DNA of 5,370 nucleotides. It comes from Parachlamydiales bacterium. GTDB lineage: Bacteria; Chlamydiota; Chlamydiia; Chlamydiales; Simkaniaceae. The position numbers were made by a program, and so were the translations under genes. Below are positions 1-5,370 of the stretch, in pieces. A model generated the notes under the pieces. That model was not told the origin of the DNA. It ran no database searches and saw nothing but the letters and a program-made list of their open reading frames with translations. The stretch covers positions 1 to 5,370 of the forward strand of contig DAOWHK010000074.1 in NCBI GenBank assembly GCA_030641465.1, given 5' to 3'. Numbering within the stretch: position 1 is the stretch's first letter; each line of letters begins with the position of its first letter.

Positions 1-1
1 G

Positions 2-88
2 GAGATGATAGAACCAAAGCAATTGGATGCTTCTAATAGGGGACGTAAATACAAGTTATCAGATCGATATGAAGGATTATTGAAATAA
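2..88 (+). CDS. possible 3' end of an unrecognised upstream gene, partial
   Basis: An open frame enters from the left edge and ends at TAA 86-88, giving a 28-residue basic, hydrophilic tail (it contains GRKYKLSDRYEGLLK). I do not recognise the protein. The reading may not really end here. The +1 frame, open from 73 to a TAG at 226-228, encodes a coding-like stretch (RIIEIIIESICSKRRQEK, then VLFPDKYFHDTDGEIKRVS) that joins smoothly after DRYE if one A is restored near 71-76. The choices are therefore an intact gene end at 88, a gene broken by a one-base deletion, or chance. The left edge hides the rest, so function and strand are not secure. If real, it lies directly upstream of the PPTase on the same strand and could be part of the same transcript. 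Confidence 0.3.
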   Translation, partial: EMIEPKQLDASNRGRKYKLSDRYEGLLK

Positions 89-173
89 TTATCGAGAGTA
101 TCTGCTCTAAAAGGCGCCAGGAAAAAGTTCTCTTTCCTGATAAATATTTCCATGATACAGATGGAGAAATTAA

Positions 174-178
174 GAGAG
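174..178 (+). promoter_or_regulatory. weak ribosome binding site of the PPTase gene
   Basis: GAGAG lies 7 bases before the GTG at 186, a suitable distance but a weak match to the Shine-Dalgarno consensus. A better GGAG at 163-166 is 19 bases away, which is too far. The weak site and GTG start suggest modest translation. This fits an enzyme needed only in catalytic amounts. Confidence 0.45.
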
Positions 179-185
179 TGAGCAT

Positions 186-728
186 GTGCAAAAAAAAATT
201 CTGTTTTTTACTCAAAATCCTCCTTTAGATAAAGATGCAATTCATATTTGGATGGGAAAGACAAAGCTTTCTCATGAAATGCAACTGCGTCATTTATTAG
301 AGTTGTATTTAGGATTTCCTCCACCAAAGTTTGTCACAAATTCTAAGGGCAAACTCTATCTTCCCGATTCCCCCCTCCATTTTAATCTATCAGATAGCAA
401 AGAATGGCTCGCTATTGCTTTTAGCTGGGAGGCTCCTGTTGGTATTGATATTGAAACGATTCGTCCAATTGAGGAAATGGATCAATTCATCATTGATTAT
501 TTTTCCAAAGAAGAGCAGGCCTACATCAAAGAAAAAGATAGCATTGTACGGCTTTTTGAAATTTGGAGCCGAAAAGAGGCGTGTTTTAAGGCAATGGGGA
601 TCGGGCTACAAGATGATATGGACCGCTGGAATTGCTGCGGAAAAGATTGGATTTTTGTAAATGAAGTCTGGGTTAAATCCCTTCCAATAGGAAATAATTT
701 GGCAGCAGCTGTTGCAATATATCAATAA
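186..728 (+). CDS. Sfp-type 4'-phosphopantetheinyl transferase
   Basis: This cytosolic enzyme moves the 4'-phosphopantetheine arm of coenzyme A onto the conserved serine of carrier domains, turning apo NRPS into holo NRPS. Family motifs appear in order: DAIHIW (17-22), a GKLYLP segment (55-60, family GKPxxP), HFNLSDS (65-71), VGIDIE (85-90) with the Mg-binding acids D88 and E90, and WSRKEACFKAMG (127-138) with W127, K130 and E131. The C-terminus ends in the usual AxAVAI strand. At 180 residues it is shorter than Sfp (about 224). The GTG start is chosen because an in-frame TAA lies at 171-173 and the next ATG (residue 23) would remove the first strand. One oddity is D70 where most Sfp-type enzymes have the CoA-contacting His of FNxSHS. 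The stop is 14 bases before the NRPS start, so the genes are probably co-transcribed and the NRPS is the likely client. Function is firm; partner specificity is inferred. Confidence 0.95.
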   Translation: MQKKILFFTQNPPLDKDAIHIWMGKTKLSHEMQLRHLLELYLGFPPPKFVTNSKGKLYLPDSPLHFNLSDSKEWLAIAFSWEAPVGIDIETIRPIEEMDQFIIDYFSKEEQAYIKEKDSIVRLFEIWSRKEACFKAMGIGLQDDMDRWNCCGKDWIFVNEVWVKSLPIGNNLAAAVAIYQ

Positions 729-732
729 CGAT

Positions 733-738
733 AGAGGA
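733..738 (+). promoter_or_regulatory. ribosome binding site of the NRPS gene
   Basis: AGAGGA sits in the 14-base gap after the PPTase stop, 4 bases before the ATG at 743. It is a clear Shine-Dalgarno match and fixes this ATG as the start. The gap has no room for a terminator or promoter, which supports one transcript for both genes. Confidence 0.75.
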
Positions 739-742
739 ATAT

Positions 743-3700
743 ATGCTCGAAAAAGATAAAAAAAAGCTTCTTCAATTAGCAAAGGGCCCTGAAAATCCTT
801 TTCCTAGAGATAAAAATGTCGTACAAGTTTTTGAGGAAATTGTAAAAAAATATCCAAGTAATATTGCTTTGCAATTTTCTGGGAACTCACTTAGTTATTC
901 TGAGTTGAACGAACGTGCAAATCAGGTGGCGCGCCACCTTCAAAAATTAGGAGTCAACAAACATGAATTTATTGGGATTTATTTAGAAAGGTCCATAGAT
1001 CTATTTGTGGGAATCTTAGGCATTTTAAAAGCAGGAGCTGTTTATGTTCCAATTGACGCTGATTACCCAATGGATAGAAAGCGATGCATGATTGAAGATA
1101 CAAAATTAAAGATTCTCATTACTAGTCGCTTATTTGAAAATCAATTTCCGAAAGAAAAGCTCCATTTACTTTTTATGAATGAACTTAGGATTGGAGGGTC
1201 TTCAGAAAACCTTAATATTCAAGTGGATCCAGAGGATGTGGCTTTTATAAACTATACTTCGGGAACGACGGGAAAGCCTAAAGGTGTAGTAATCACTCAC
1301 CTCGCTATTAATCGATTAGTGATCAATCCAAACTGGATAACTTTTTCTCCAGATGATCGGTTTTTACAAATTTCGAATATTTCTTTTGATGTTCTTGCCC
1401 ATGAACTTTGGGGGTCGTTATTAAATGGAGCAACTCTTTGTATTTATCCGCAAATTACTCTCTCAGTAGATGAACTTGGTAAATTTATTGTAGAAGAAAA
1501 AATTACCCAGATTGTTTTTACATCTAGATTATTTACTCTAATGGTAGAAGATACTTTAGAATCTTTAAAAAATGTGCACTATATTTGCTCTGGTGGTGAA
1601 GTGATGTCAGTAAAACATGCAAAAATTGCCGCTCAAAAACTTCCCCTATGTTCTGTGATCAATGTTTTTGGACACACTGAAAATACAACGTATACAACAG
1701 CTTATTCTATCTCAAATACAAAAGATTTAAAAAATGAAGTTCCAATTGGGACCCCAATTAGAGGAACCACAGCGTATATTTTAACGGAAAATCTAGAGCT
1801 TGCGCCATTTGGGGACTCTGGAGAGCTGTGCGTTGGAGGAGATGGAGTTGCAAAAGGTTATCTTCATCAAAAAGAGCTAACAGCGGAAAAGTTTATTCCA
1901 AATCCCTATGGAAAAGGAGTGTTATATCGGACAGGGGATCTTGTGCGCTACCTACAAGATGGGAATATCTCCTTTTTAGGGCGCATTGATTCACAGGTCA
2001 AAATTCGAGGTTTTCGCATTGAACTTAGTGCAATTGAAGAGACAGTTCGCGCATATCCACATGTATCTGATTGTGTAGCGATTGTACGCACAGATACGCC
2101 AGAAGATAAACAACTTGTCGTTTACATCGAATCAGGGCGAAAGAAGATTGGAGCTGAAGATTTAAGAGATTGGGTTTCATCCAAGCTTCCATCTTATATG
2201 GTCCCAACCTTTTTCATTTTTTTATCTCGATTGCCGATGACTCCTAATGGGAAAATTGACAAAAAAGCTCTACCTCCACCTTTTACTAAAACCTCAAAAA
2301 AAGGATTTTTTCAGACAGAAACTGAGCGTTTAATTGGTGCAATATGGGCAAGAATTTTACATCGGGAAGCAATAGATCGAGAAGATCATTTTTTTAAAAT
2401 TGGCGGCGATTCAATTCAAGCAATGCAAGTGATTTCACAAATAAAAAAAGTTATCGGCTGTGAACTTTCTACAGCCACTTTATTTCAACATCCCAATCTA
2501 TCCGACTTAGGAAGTGAAATCGATGCTCTAAAACAAATAAAACAAGAAAAGATACCAGAGCGAAATAAAAACGTTCCTCTACTTCTTTCTTTAAATCAAG
2601 AATCGATTTGGATGATGGATCAATTGATGCCATCGAAACTTCTTTATATGATTTTATATGCTTATCGAGGAACAGGAGAAATAGATGCTTTCAAACTTCA
2701 AAAATCGCTAGAAAAGATCATTGAGCGCCATGAAATTTTACGAACGTGTTTTATTAAAAAAAATGAATTACTAGTTCAACACATTGAACCTAAAGGGAAA
2801 GATTTTTTTCTAACATTCAAAGCGAAAAACGAAAAAGAAGCAACCAAGCTGATGCAAGAAAAAATGATGCTTGGAATGGATTTAACAAAGTTGCCCCTTT
2901 TACAAGCAATTCTAATTAATATTTCCGATAGCAAATTTATTCTAGGTGTTCGCGTCCATCATATTATTTTTGATATCCTTTCCTATGCAAATTTCTTTAA
3001 AGAATGGACCTCATTTTATGAATCCAAAGATCTTCCTAAGCTGCCTATTCAATATGGTGACTATGCAATGTGGCAAAGAGACTTGATCAAAAAACCTGAA
3101 ATACAAACTCAACTAAGTTATTGGGTAAAGTATCTAAGTGATGCTCCAAATCTTCTAGAATTACCATGGGATAAACCAAGACCACCAAAATTTTCAGGAA
3201 ATGGTGCTGCAATAACTGCTCTTCTGCCTAAACAATTAGAACAAGATTGTAAAACCTTAGCAAATCAAGAAGGGGTCACTTCTAATGTTTTTTATCTTGC
3301 AGCTTTTAAAATTCTTCTCTCTTTTTACTCTGGAAAAGAAGATGTGATTGTTGGGACTCCTTTTGCAAATCGAACTAAGCATGAGCTTGATCCTTTAATC
3401 GGCTATTTCCTGCAGATGTTTATCATTAGATCCAATTGCGAGGGGAGTCTGTCCTTTACAAAATTCCTAAAAAATATCAATGAGCATATGTTAAATGCTT
3501 ATGAAAACTCTGACGTTCCTCTTGAGCTAATCATTAACAAACTAAATCCAGAAAGAGACCCAAGTTTTAACCCTCTTTTTCAAGTTCTTTTTGTTTTCGA
3601 AAATATCTCAAAGACTACTATTCATTTTGAAAAAGCAACCTTGCATACAATGCCTTTTGAAGCCAATATTTCCAAAGTTGATATCACGCTGTTTATGGTA

Positions 3701-5370
3701 GAGCGAGAAGAGGAACTTGAATGCCGCATCGAATACTGCAGTGATCTTTTCGAAAAGGAAACAATAGAGAGGATGTTACATCATTTTCAGACTCTTTTAC
3801 AAAGCATTGTAGAAAAGCCAAACGAAAAAATCGAAAGGCTTTCAATTTTAACACAAGAAGATTTGCAACAAATAACAGTAGAGTTCAATGACGTGGGTAG
3901 TAACTACCCTAAAGATCAATCTGTTTCTTTTCTTTTCGAAAAAGTAGTCCAGCAGTGGCCGGGTAAAGAAGCTCTATTTTTTAATGAAAAGACGACAAGC
4001 TATATTGAGCTCAATGAAAGGGCAAATCAACTCGCAAGACATCTTCAAAAATTGCATGTTCATCCTAAAGAATTTGTAGGCGTATTTTTAGAGCGTTCTG
4101 ATGACTTAATTGTAGCAGTCCTTGGTATTTTAAAACTAGGCGCTGTTTATGTGCCAATAGATCCTAGCTATCCGCTTGATAGAAAACTCTATATGATTGA
4201 ACATACAGCCATAAAGGTTCTTGTTACAGAGTCGGCCTTTGAAACGCAGTTTTCTTCAAAAAAGCTCAACTTATTTTGTATAGACAAAGAATATTTAAAA
4301 GACTACGACAAATCAAACCTTAAAGTAAAAATTGATCCTCTAAGTTTGGCGTATATCAATTATACTTCTGGTTCAACCGGCACACCAAAAGGGATCGAAT
4401 ATCCCCATCTAGGACTTGTACGTCTTCTTAAAAATCCTACTTGGATGAAGATTGGACAAAATGATCGAATGCTCCAGATTGCTAATGTTTCTTTTGATAT
4501 GTTTGCAGCGGAAGTTTTTGGTGCTCTTTTGAATGGGGCCACGCTTTGCATCTATCCGCAAGGAGAATTTTCTTCTCTAGAATTAGGTCGTTTTATTTTA
4601 GAAAATAAAGTCTCTCATTTGTATCTTATAGCCCGCTTATTTACTTTAATGGTCGAAGAAGGGGTGAATTTTTTATCAAATGTCCGATTTTTTGGATCTA
4701 CTGGGGATGTCATGTCGGTAGCCCACGCAAACATTGCATATGACACTCTCAAATCCTGTCAAATCGTGAATCTTTATGGACCAACAGAAAATCATATTAC
4801 CACCGCGCATACTGTAAAAGAAAAGGACGTAAATAGAGTCTCCATTGGACGTCCCGTACAAGGGACGCAAGTATATATCCTGAATTCTAGGTTAAAGCCA
4901 GTGCCACTTGGAGTTCATGGAGAGATTTGTATCGGTGGAGAAGGTCTTGCAAAAGGATATTTGAAAGATCCTAAGCGCACAAAGGAAAATTTTGTTGAAA
5001 ATCCATTTGCTGAAGGGGCACTCTACCGCACAGGGGACTTGGGTCGCTATCTTCCAGATAAAACGCTAGAGTTCCTAGGAAGACTTGATACACAAGTGAA
5101 ACTTCGAGGATTTCGAATCGAACTTGATGAAGTGGAGGTAATGCTCCGAAAGCATCCACAAGTTGCAGATTGCATCGCAATTGTAAAGAAAGATGAGTTG
5201 CATACAAAAAATCTTGTTGTATATATCGAGCCGAAAGCAGGAAATGAGGTTGCAGGTAAGGACCTTCGTGAGTATTTAAGCACAACACTTCCCAAGCACG
5301 CTGTTCCTCGTTATTTTGTTATTTTACCTAAATTTCCTCTTACCCCAAATGGTAAAGTCGATCGAAAAAA
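743..5370 (+). CDS. non-ribosomal peptide synthetase, A-T-C-A..., 3' truncated by window
   Basis: This is a large cytosolic assembly-line enzyme that activates amino acids as adenylates, holds them as thioesters and joins them into a peptide. The frame is open for 1542 complete codons from ATG 743 to the edge, which cuts a codon (AA at 5369-5370). Domains in order are A1 (about 27-510), T1 (526-593, phosphopantetheine Ser557), C2 (about 611-1037) and A2 (about 1061 to the edge). A leader of about 26 residues replaces the usual N-terminal C domain, so synthesis probably starts here. No epimerase or other tailoring domain lies between T1 and C2. The gene follows a PPTase gene by 14 bases, which would supply the cofactor arm. 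At least a T2 domain must follow; further modules, a release domain and the product cannot be seen. Base composition matches the PPTase gene. NRPS identity is certain; the product is unknown. Confidence 0.97.
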   Translation, partial: MLEKDKKKLLQLAKGPENPFPRDKNVVQVFEEIVKKYPSNIALQFSGNSLSYSELNERANQVARHLQKLGVNKHEFIGIYLERSIDLFVGILGILKAGAVYVPIDADYPMDRKRCMIEDTKLKILITSRLFENQFPKEKLHLLFMNELRIGGSSENLNIQVDPEDVAFINYTSGTTGKPKGVVITHLAINRLVINPNWITFSPDDRFLQISNISFDVLAHELWGSLLNGATLCIYPQITLSVDELGKFIVEEKITQIVFTSRLFTLMVEDTLESLKNVHYICSGGEVMSVKHAKIAAQKLPLCSVINVFGHTENTTYTTAYSISNTKDLKNEVPIGTPIRGTTAYILTENLELAPFGDSGELCVGGDGVAKGYLHQKELTAEKFIPNPYGKGVLYRTGDLVRYLQDGNISFLGRIDSQVKIRGFRIELSAIEETVRAYPHVSDCVAIVRTDTPEDKQLVVYIESGRKKIGAEDLRDWVSSKLPSYMVPTFFIFLSRLPMTPNGKIDKKALPPPFTKTSKKGFFQTETERLIGAIWARILHREAIDREDHFFKIGGDSIQAMQVISQIKKVIGCELSTATLFQHPNLSDLGSEIDALKQIKQEKIPERNKNVPLLLSLNQESIWMMDQLMPSKLLYMILYAYRGTGEIDAFKLQKSLEKIIERHEILRTCFIKKNELLVQHIEPKGKDFFLTFKAKNEKEATKLMQEKMMLGMDLTKLPLLQAILINISDSKFILGVRVHHIIFDILSYANFFKEWTSFYESKDLPKLPIQYGDYAMWQRDLIKKPEIQTQLSYWVKYLSDAPNLLELPWDKPRPPKFSGNGAAITALLPKQLEQDCKTLANQEGVTSNVFYLAAFKILLSFYSGKEDVIVGTPFANRTKHELDPLIGYFLQMFIIRSNCEGSLSFTKFLKNINEHMLNAYENSDVPLELIINKLNPERDPSFNPLFQVLFVFENISKTTIHFEKATLHTMPFEANISKVDITLFMVEREEELECRIEYCSDLFEKETIERMLHHFQTLLQSIVEKPNEKIERLSILTQEDLQQITVEFNDVGSNYPKDQSVSFLFEKVVQQWPGKEALFFNEKTTSYIELNERANQLARHLQKLHVHPKEFVGVFLERSDDLIVAVLGILKLGAVYVPIDPSYPLDRKLYMIEHTAIKVLVTESAFETQFSSKKLNLFCIDKEYLKDYDKSNLKVKIDPLSLAYINYTSGSTGTPKGIEYPHLGLVRLLKNPTWMKIGQNDRMLQIANVSFDMFAAEVFGALLNGATLCIYPQGEFSSLELGRFILENKVSHLYLIARLFTLMVEEGVNFLSNVRFFGSTGDVMSVAHANIAYDTLKSCQIVNLYGPTENHITTAHTVKEKDVNRVSIGRPVQGTQVYILNSRLKPVPLGVHGEICIGGEGLAKGYLKDPKRTKENFVENPFAEGALYRTGDLGRYLPDKTLEFLGRLDTQVKLRGFRIELDEVEVMLRKHPQVADCIAIVKKDELHTKNLVVYIEPKAGNEVAGKDLREYLSTTLPKHAVPRYFVILPKFPLTPNGKVDRK
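821..2272 (+). other. NRPS domain: adenylation domain A1 (loading module)
   Basis: This domain uses ATP to activate the first amino acid and passes it to T1. Core motifs: A1 LSYSELNERANQ (50-61), A2 around LKAGAVYVP (from 95), A3 YTSGTTGKPKG (171-181, phosphate loop), A4 FDVLAHE (D216), A5 FGHTEN (309-314), A7 YRTGDL (395-400), A8 from GRIDSQVKIRGFRIEL (413-428) and A10 NGKIDKKAL (502-510, catalytic K504). By motif alignment to GrsA, the ten pocket positions read D216, V217, H220, V258, I281, S283, V308, T316, Y317, K504 (DVHVISVTYK). The first Asp is the residue that binds the alpha-amino group, so an alpha-amino acid is expected. The T-Y pair recalls T-F in valine codes, but I recall no full match and name no substrate. 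His in A5 replaces the usual Pro of YGPTE. Confidence 0.93.
924..939. repeat. 16-bp perfect GC-rich palindrome inside the NRPS gene
   Basis: AGGTGGCGCGCCACCT is its own reverse complement. It covers the codons from the end of Q61 to L66 in motif A1 of the first adenylation domain, in a gene otherwise rich in A and T. The matching place in A2 encodes nearly the same residues with AT-rich codons and has no palindrome. It may be chance codon choice, a hairpin in the mRNA or a protein-binding site; nothing here decides. Confidence 0.6.
2318..2521 (+). other. NRPS domain: thiolation (peptidyl carrier) domain T1
   Basis: This carrier domain of about 68 residues (526-593) holds the first amino acid on a phosphopantetheine arm. 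The signature FFKIGGDSIQAM is clear, with GGDS at 554-557 and Ser557 (codon 2411-2413) as the attachment site. The middle residue is Asp, the form most common on carriers that face an ordinary condensation domain rather than an epimerase. That agrees with C2 following directly. The helix I start (TERLIGAIWARIL) and the LFQHPNLSDLG end are typical. The neighbouring PPTase is the natural enzyme to modify it. Confidence 0.95.
2573..3853 (+). other. NRPS domain: condensation domain C2
   Basis: This domain forms the first peptide bond between the T1-bound amino acid and the one activated by A2. Motifs: C1 LSLNQESIWMMDQL (615-628), C2 RHEILRTCF, C3 HHIIFDI (739-745), C4 YGDYAMWQR (771-779), C5 IGYFLQMFIIR (886-896), and the later DVPLE and RDPSFNPLFQ (938-947) blocks. 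The catalytic second His (H740) and the structural Asp (D744) are present, but the Gly that closes HHxxxDG is Ile745. C5 has Gln where IGxFVNT has Asn. The C1 form and the absence of an epimerase upstream fit an LCL-type domain that takes an L-residue donor. Activity is likely but not certain given the C3 change. Confidence 0.92.
3923..5370 (+). other. NRPS domain: adenylation domain A2, complete to motif A10
   Basis: This domain activates the second amino acid. Motifs: A1 TSYIELNERANQLARHL, A2 LKLGAVYVP, A3 YTSGSTGTPKG (1207-1217), A4 FDMFAAE (D1252), A5 YGPTEN (1345-1350), A7 YRTGDL (1428-1433), A8 GRLDTQVKLRGFRIEL and A10 NGKVDRK (from 1536, catalytic K1538), where the window stops. Pocket positions by alignment to GrsA: D1252, M1253, A1256, Y1294, F1317, S1319, L1344, I1352, T1353, K1538 (DMAYFSLITK). 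The retained Asp points to an alpha-amino acid. I recall no code that matches. The backbone is very close to A1, including shared unusual segments, while most pocket positions differ. The next domain should be a carrier just outside the window. Confidence 0.93.

Noticed and set aside
118..139. 7-bp perfect stem CAGGAAA / TTTCCTG with an 8-base loop, as a terminator ahead of the PPTase
   Set aside because: The stem is AT-rich and no T run follows; it also lies within a possibly coding frame. Chance is as likely.
80..159. Promoter upstream of the PPTase (TTGAAA at 80-85, GATACA at 154-159)
   Set aside because: The two boxes are 68 bases apart, and no -10 box lies 16-18 bases after the TTGAAA. 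No convincing pair was found.
33..215. Minus-strand 60-residue open frame, hydrophobic, as a small membrane protein
   Set aside because: It overlaps the PPTase start, its hydrophobic content comes from reading AT-rich DNA in reverse, and it shows no ribosome site that I can support.
331..660. 109-residue + strand open frame inside the PPTase gene
   Set aside because: It is a +1 shadow of the PPTase gene, which carries all family motifs in its own frame.
2522..2572. Epimerase or docking segment between T1 and C2
   Set aside because: The gap is only about 17 residues, Lys/Glu-rich, and is an ordinary linker.
4360..5295. Minus-strand open frames of 63-105 residues opposite A2 (and one at 2025-2207 opposite A1)
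   Set aside because: All lie opposite conserved NRPS motifs and have no recognisable domain; they are antisense shadows.
1..5370. CRISPR arrays, tRNA or rRNA genes, insertion sequence ends
   Set aside because: No regularly spaced repeats, tRNA-like cloverleaf, rRNA sequence or terminal inverted repeats were seen; the window is almost fully coding.

Overview
The window is a compact stretch of secondary-metabolite DNA from an AT-rich bacterium. By eye, G+C is in the upper 30s percent, with many A and T runs and codons ending in A or T. Nothing in it fixes the taxon. Low-G+C Gram-negative or host-associated lineages that carry non-ribosomal peptide synthetases (NRPS) are possible, but this is a guess.

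Layout, all on the + strand: (1) bases 1-185 hold what may be the 3' end of an unrecognised gene, perhaps frameshifted; (2) bases 186-728 encode a 180-residue Sfp-type 4'-phosphopantetheinyl transferase (PPTase) with a GTG start; (3) after a 14-base gap containing a good ribosome binding site, an NRPS gene starts at 743 and runs open through 5370, off the right edge. I read this NRPS frame directly from the sequence: 1542 complete codons without a stop.

The visible NRPS order is A1-T1-C2-A2, and the window ends just after the A10 motif of A2. There is no N-terminal condensation domain, so module 1 looks like a loading module. A1 would activate the first amino acid and load it on T1 (Ser557). 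C2 would condense it with the residue activated by A2 and held on a carrier domain beyond the window. No epimerase, methyltransferase, thioesterase or MbtH-like gene is visible here. The adjacent PPTase would convert the apo carrier domains to holo form, so the two genes form a minimal self-sufficient unit for starting a peptide.

Points for a second look: both A domains share an unusual backbone but have largely different pocket residues that match no code I can recall; the C domain has HHIIFDI where the family has HHxxxDG; the PPTase has SDS where Sfp-type enzymes usually have SHS; a run of nine A follows the PPTase start; and a 16-bp GC-rich palindrome lies inside the NRPS gene. The remaining open frames, mostly on the minus strand and one inside the PPTase gene, are shadows of these genes.
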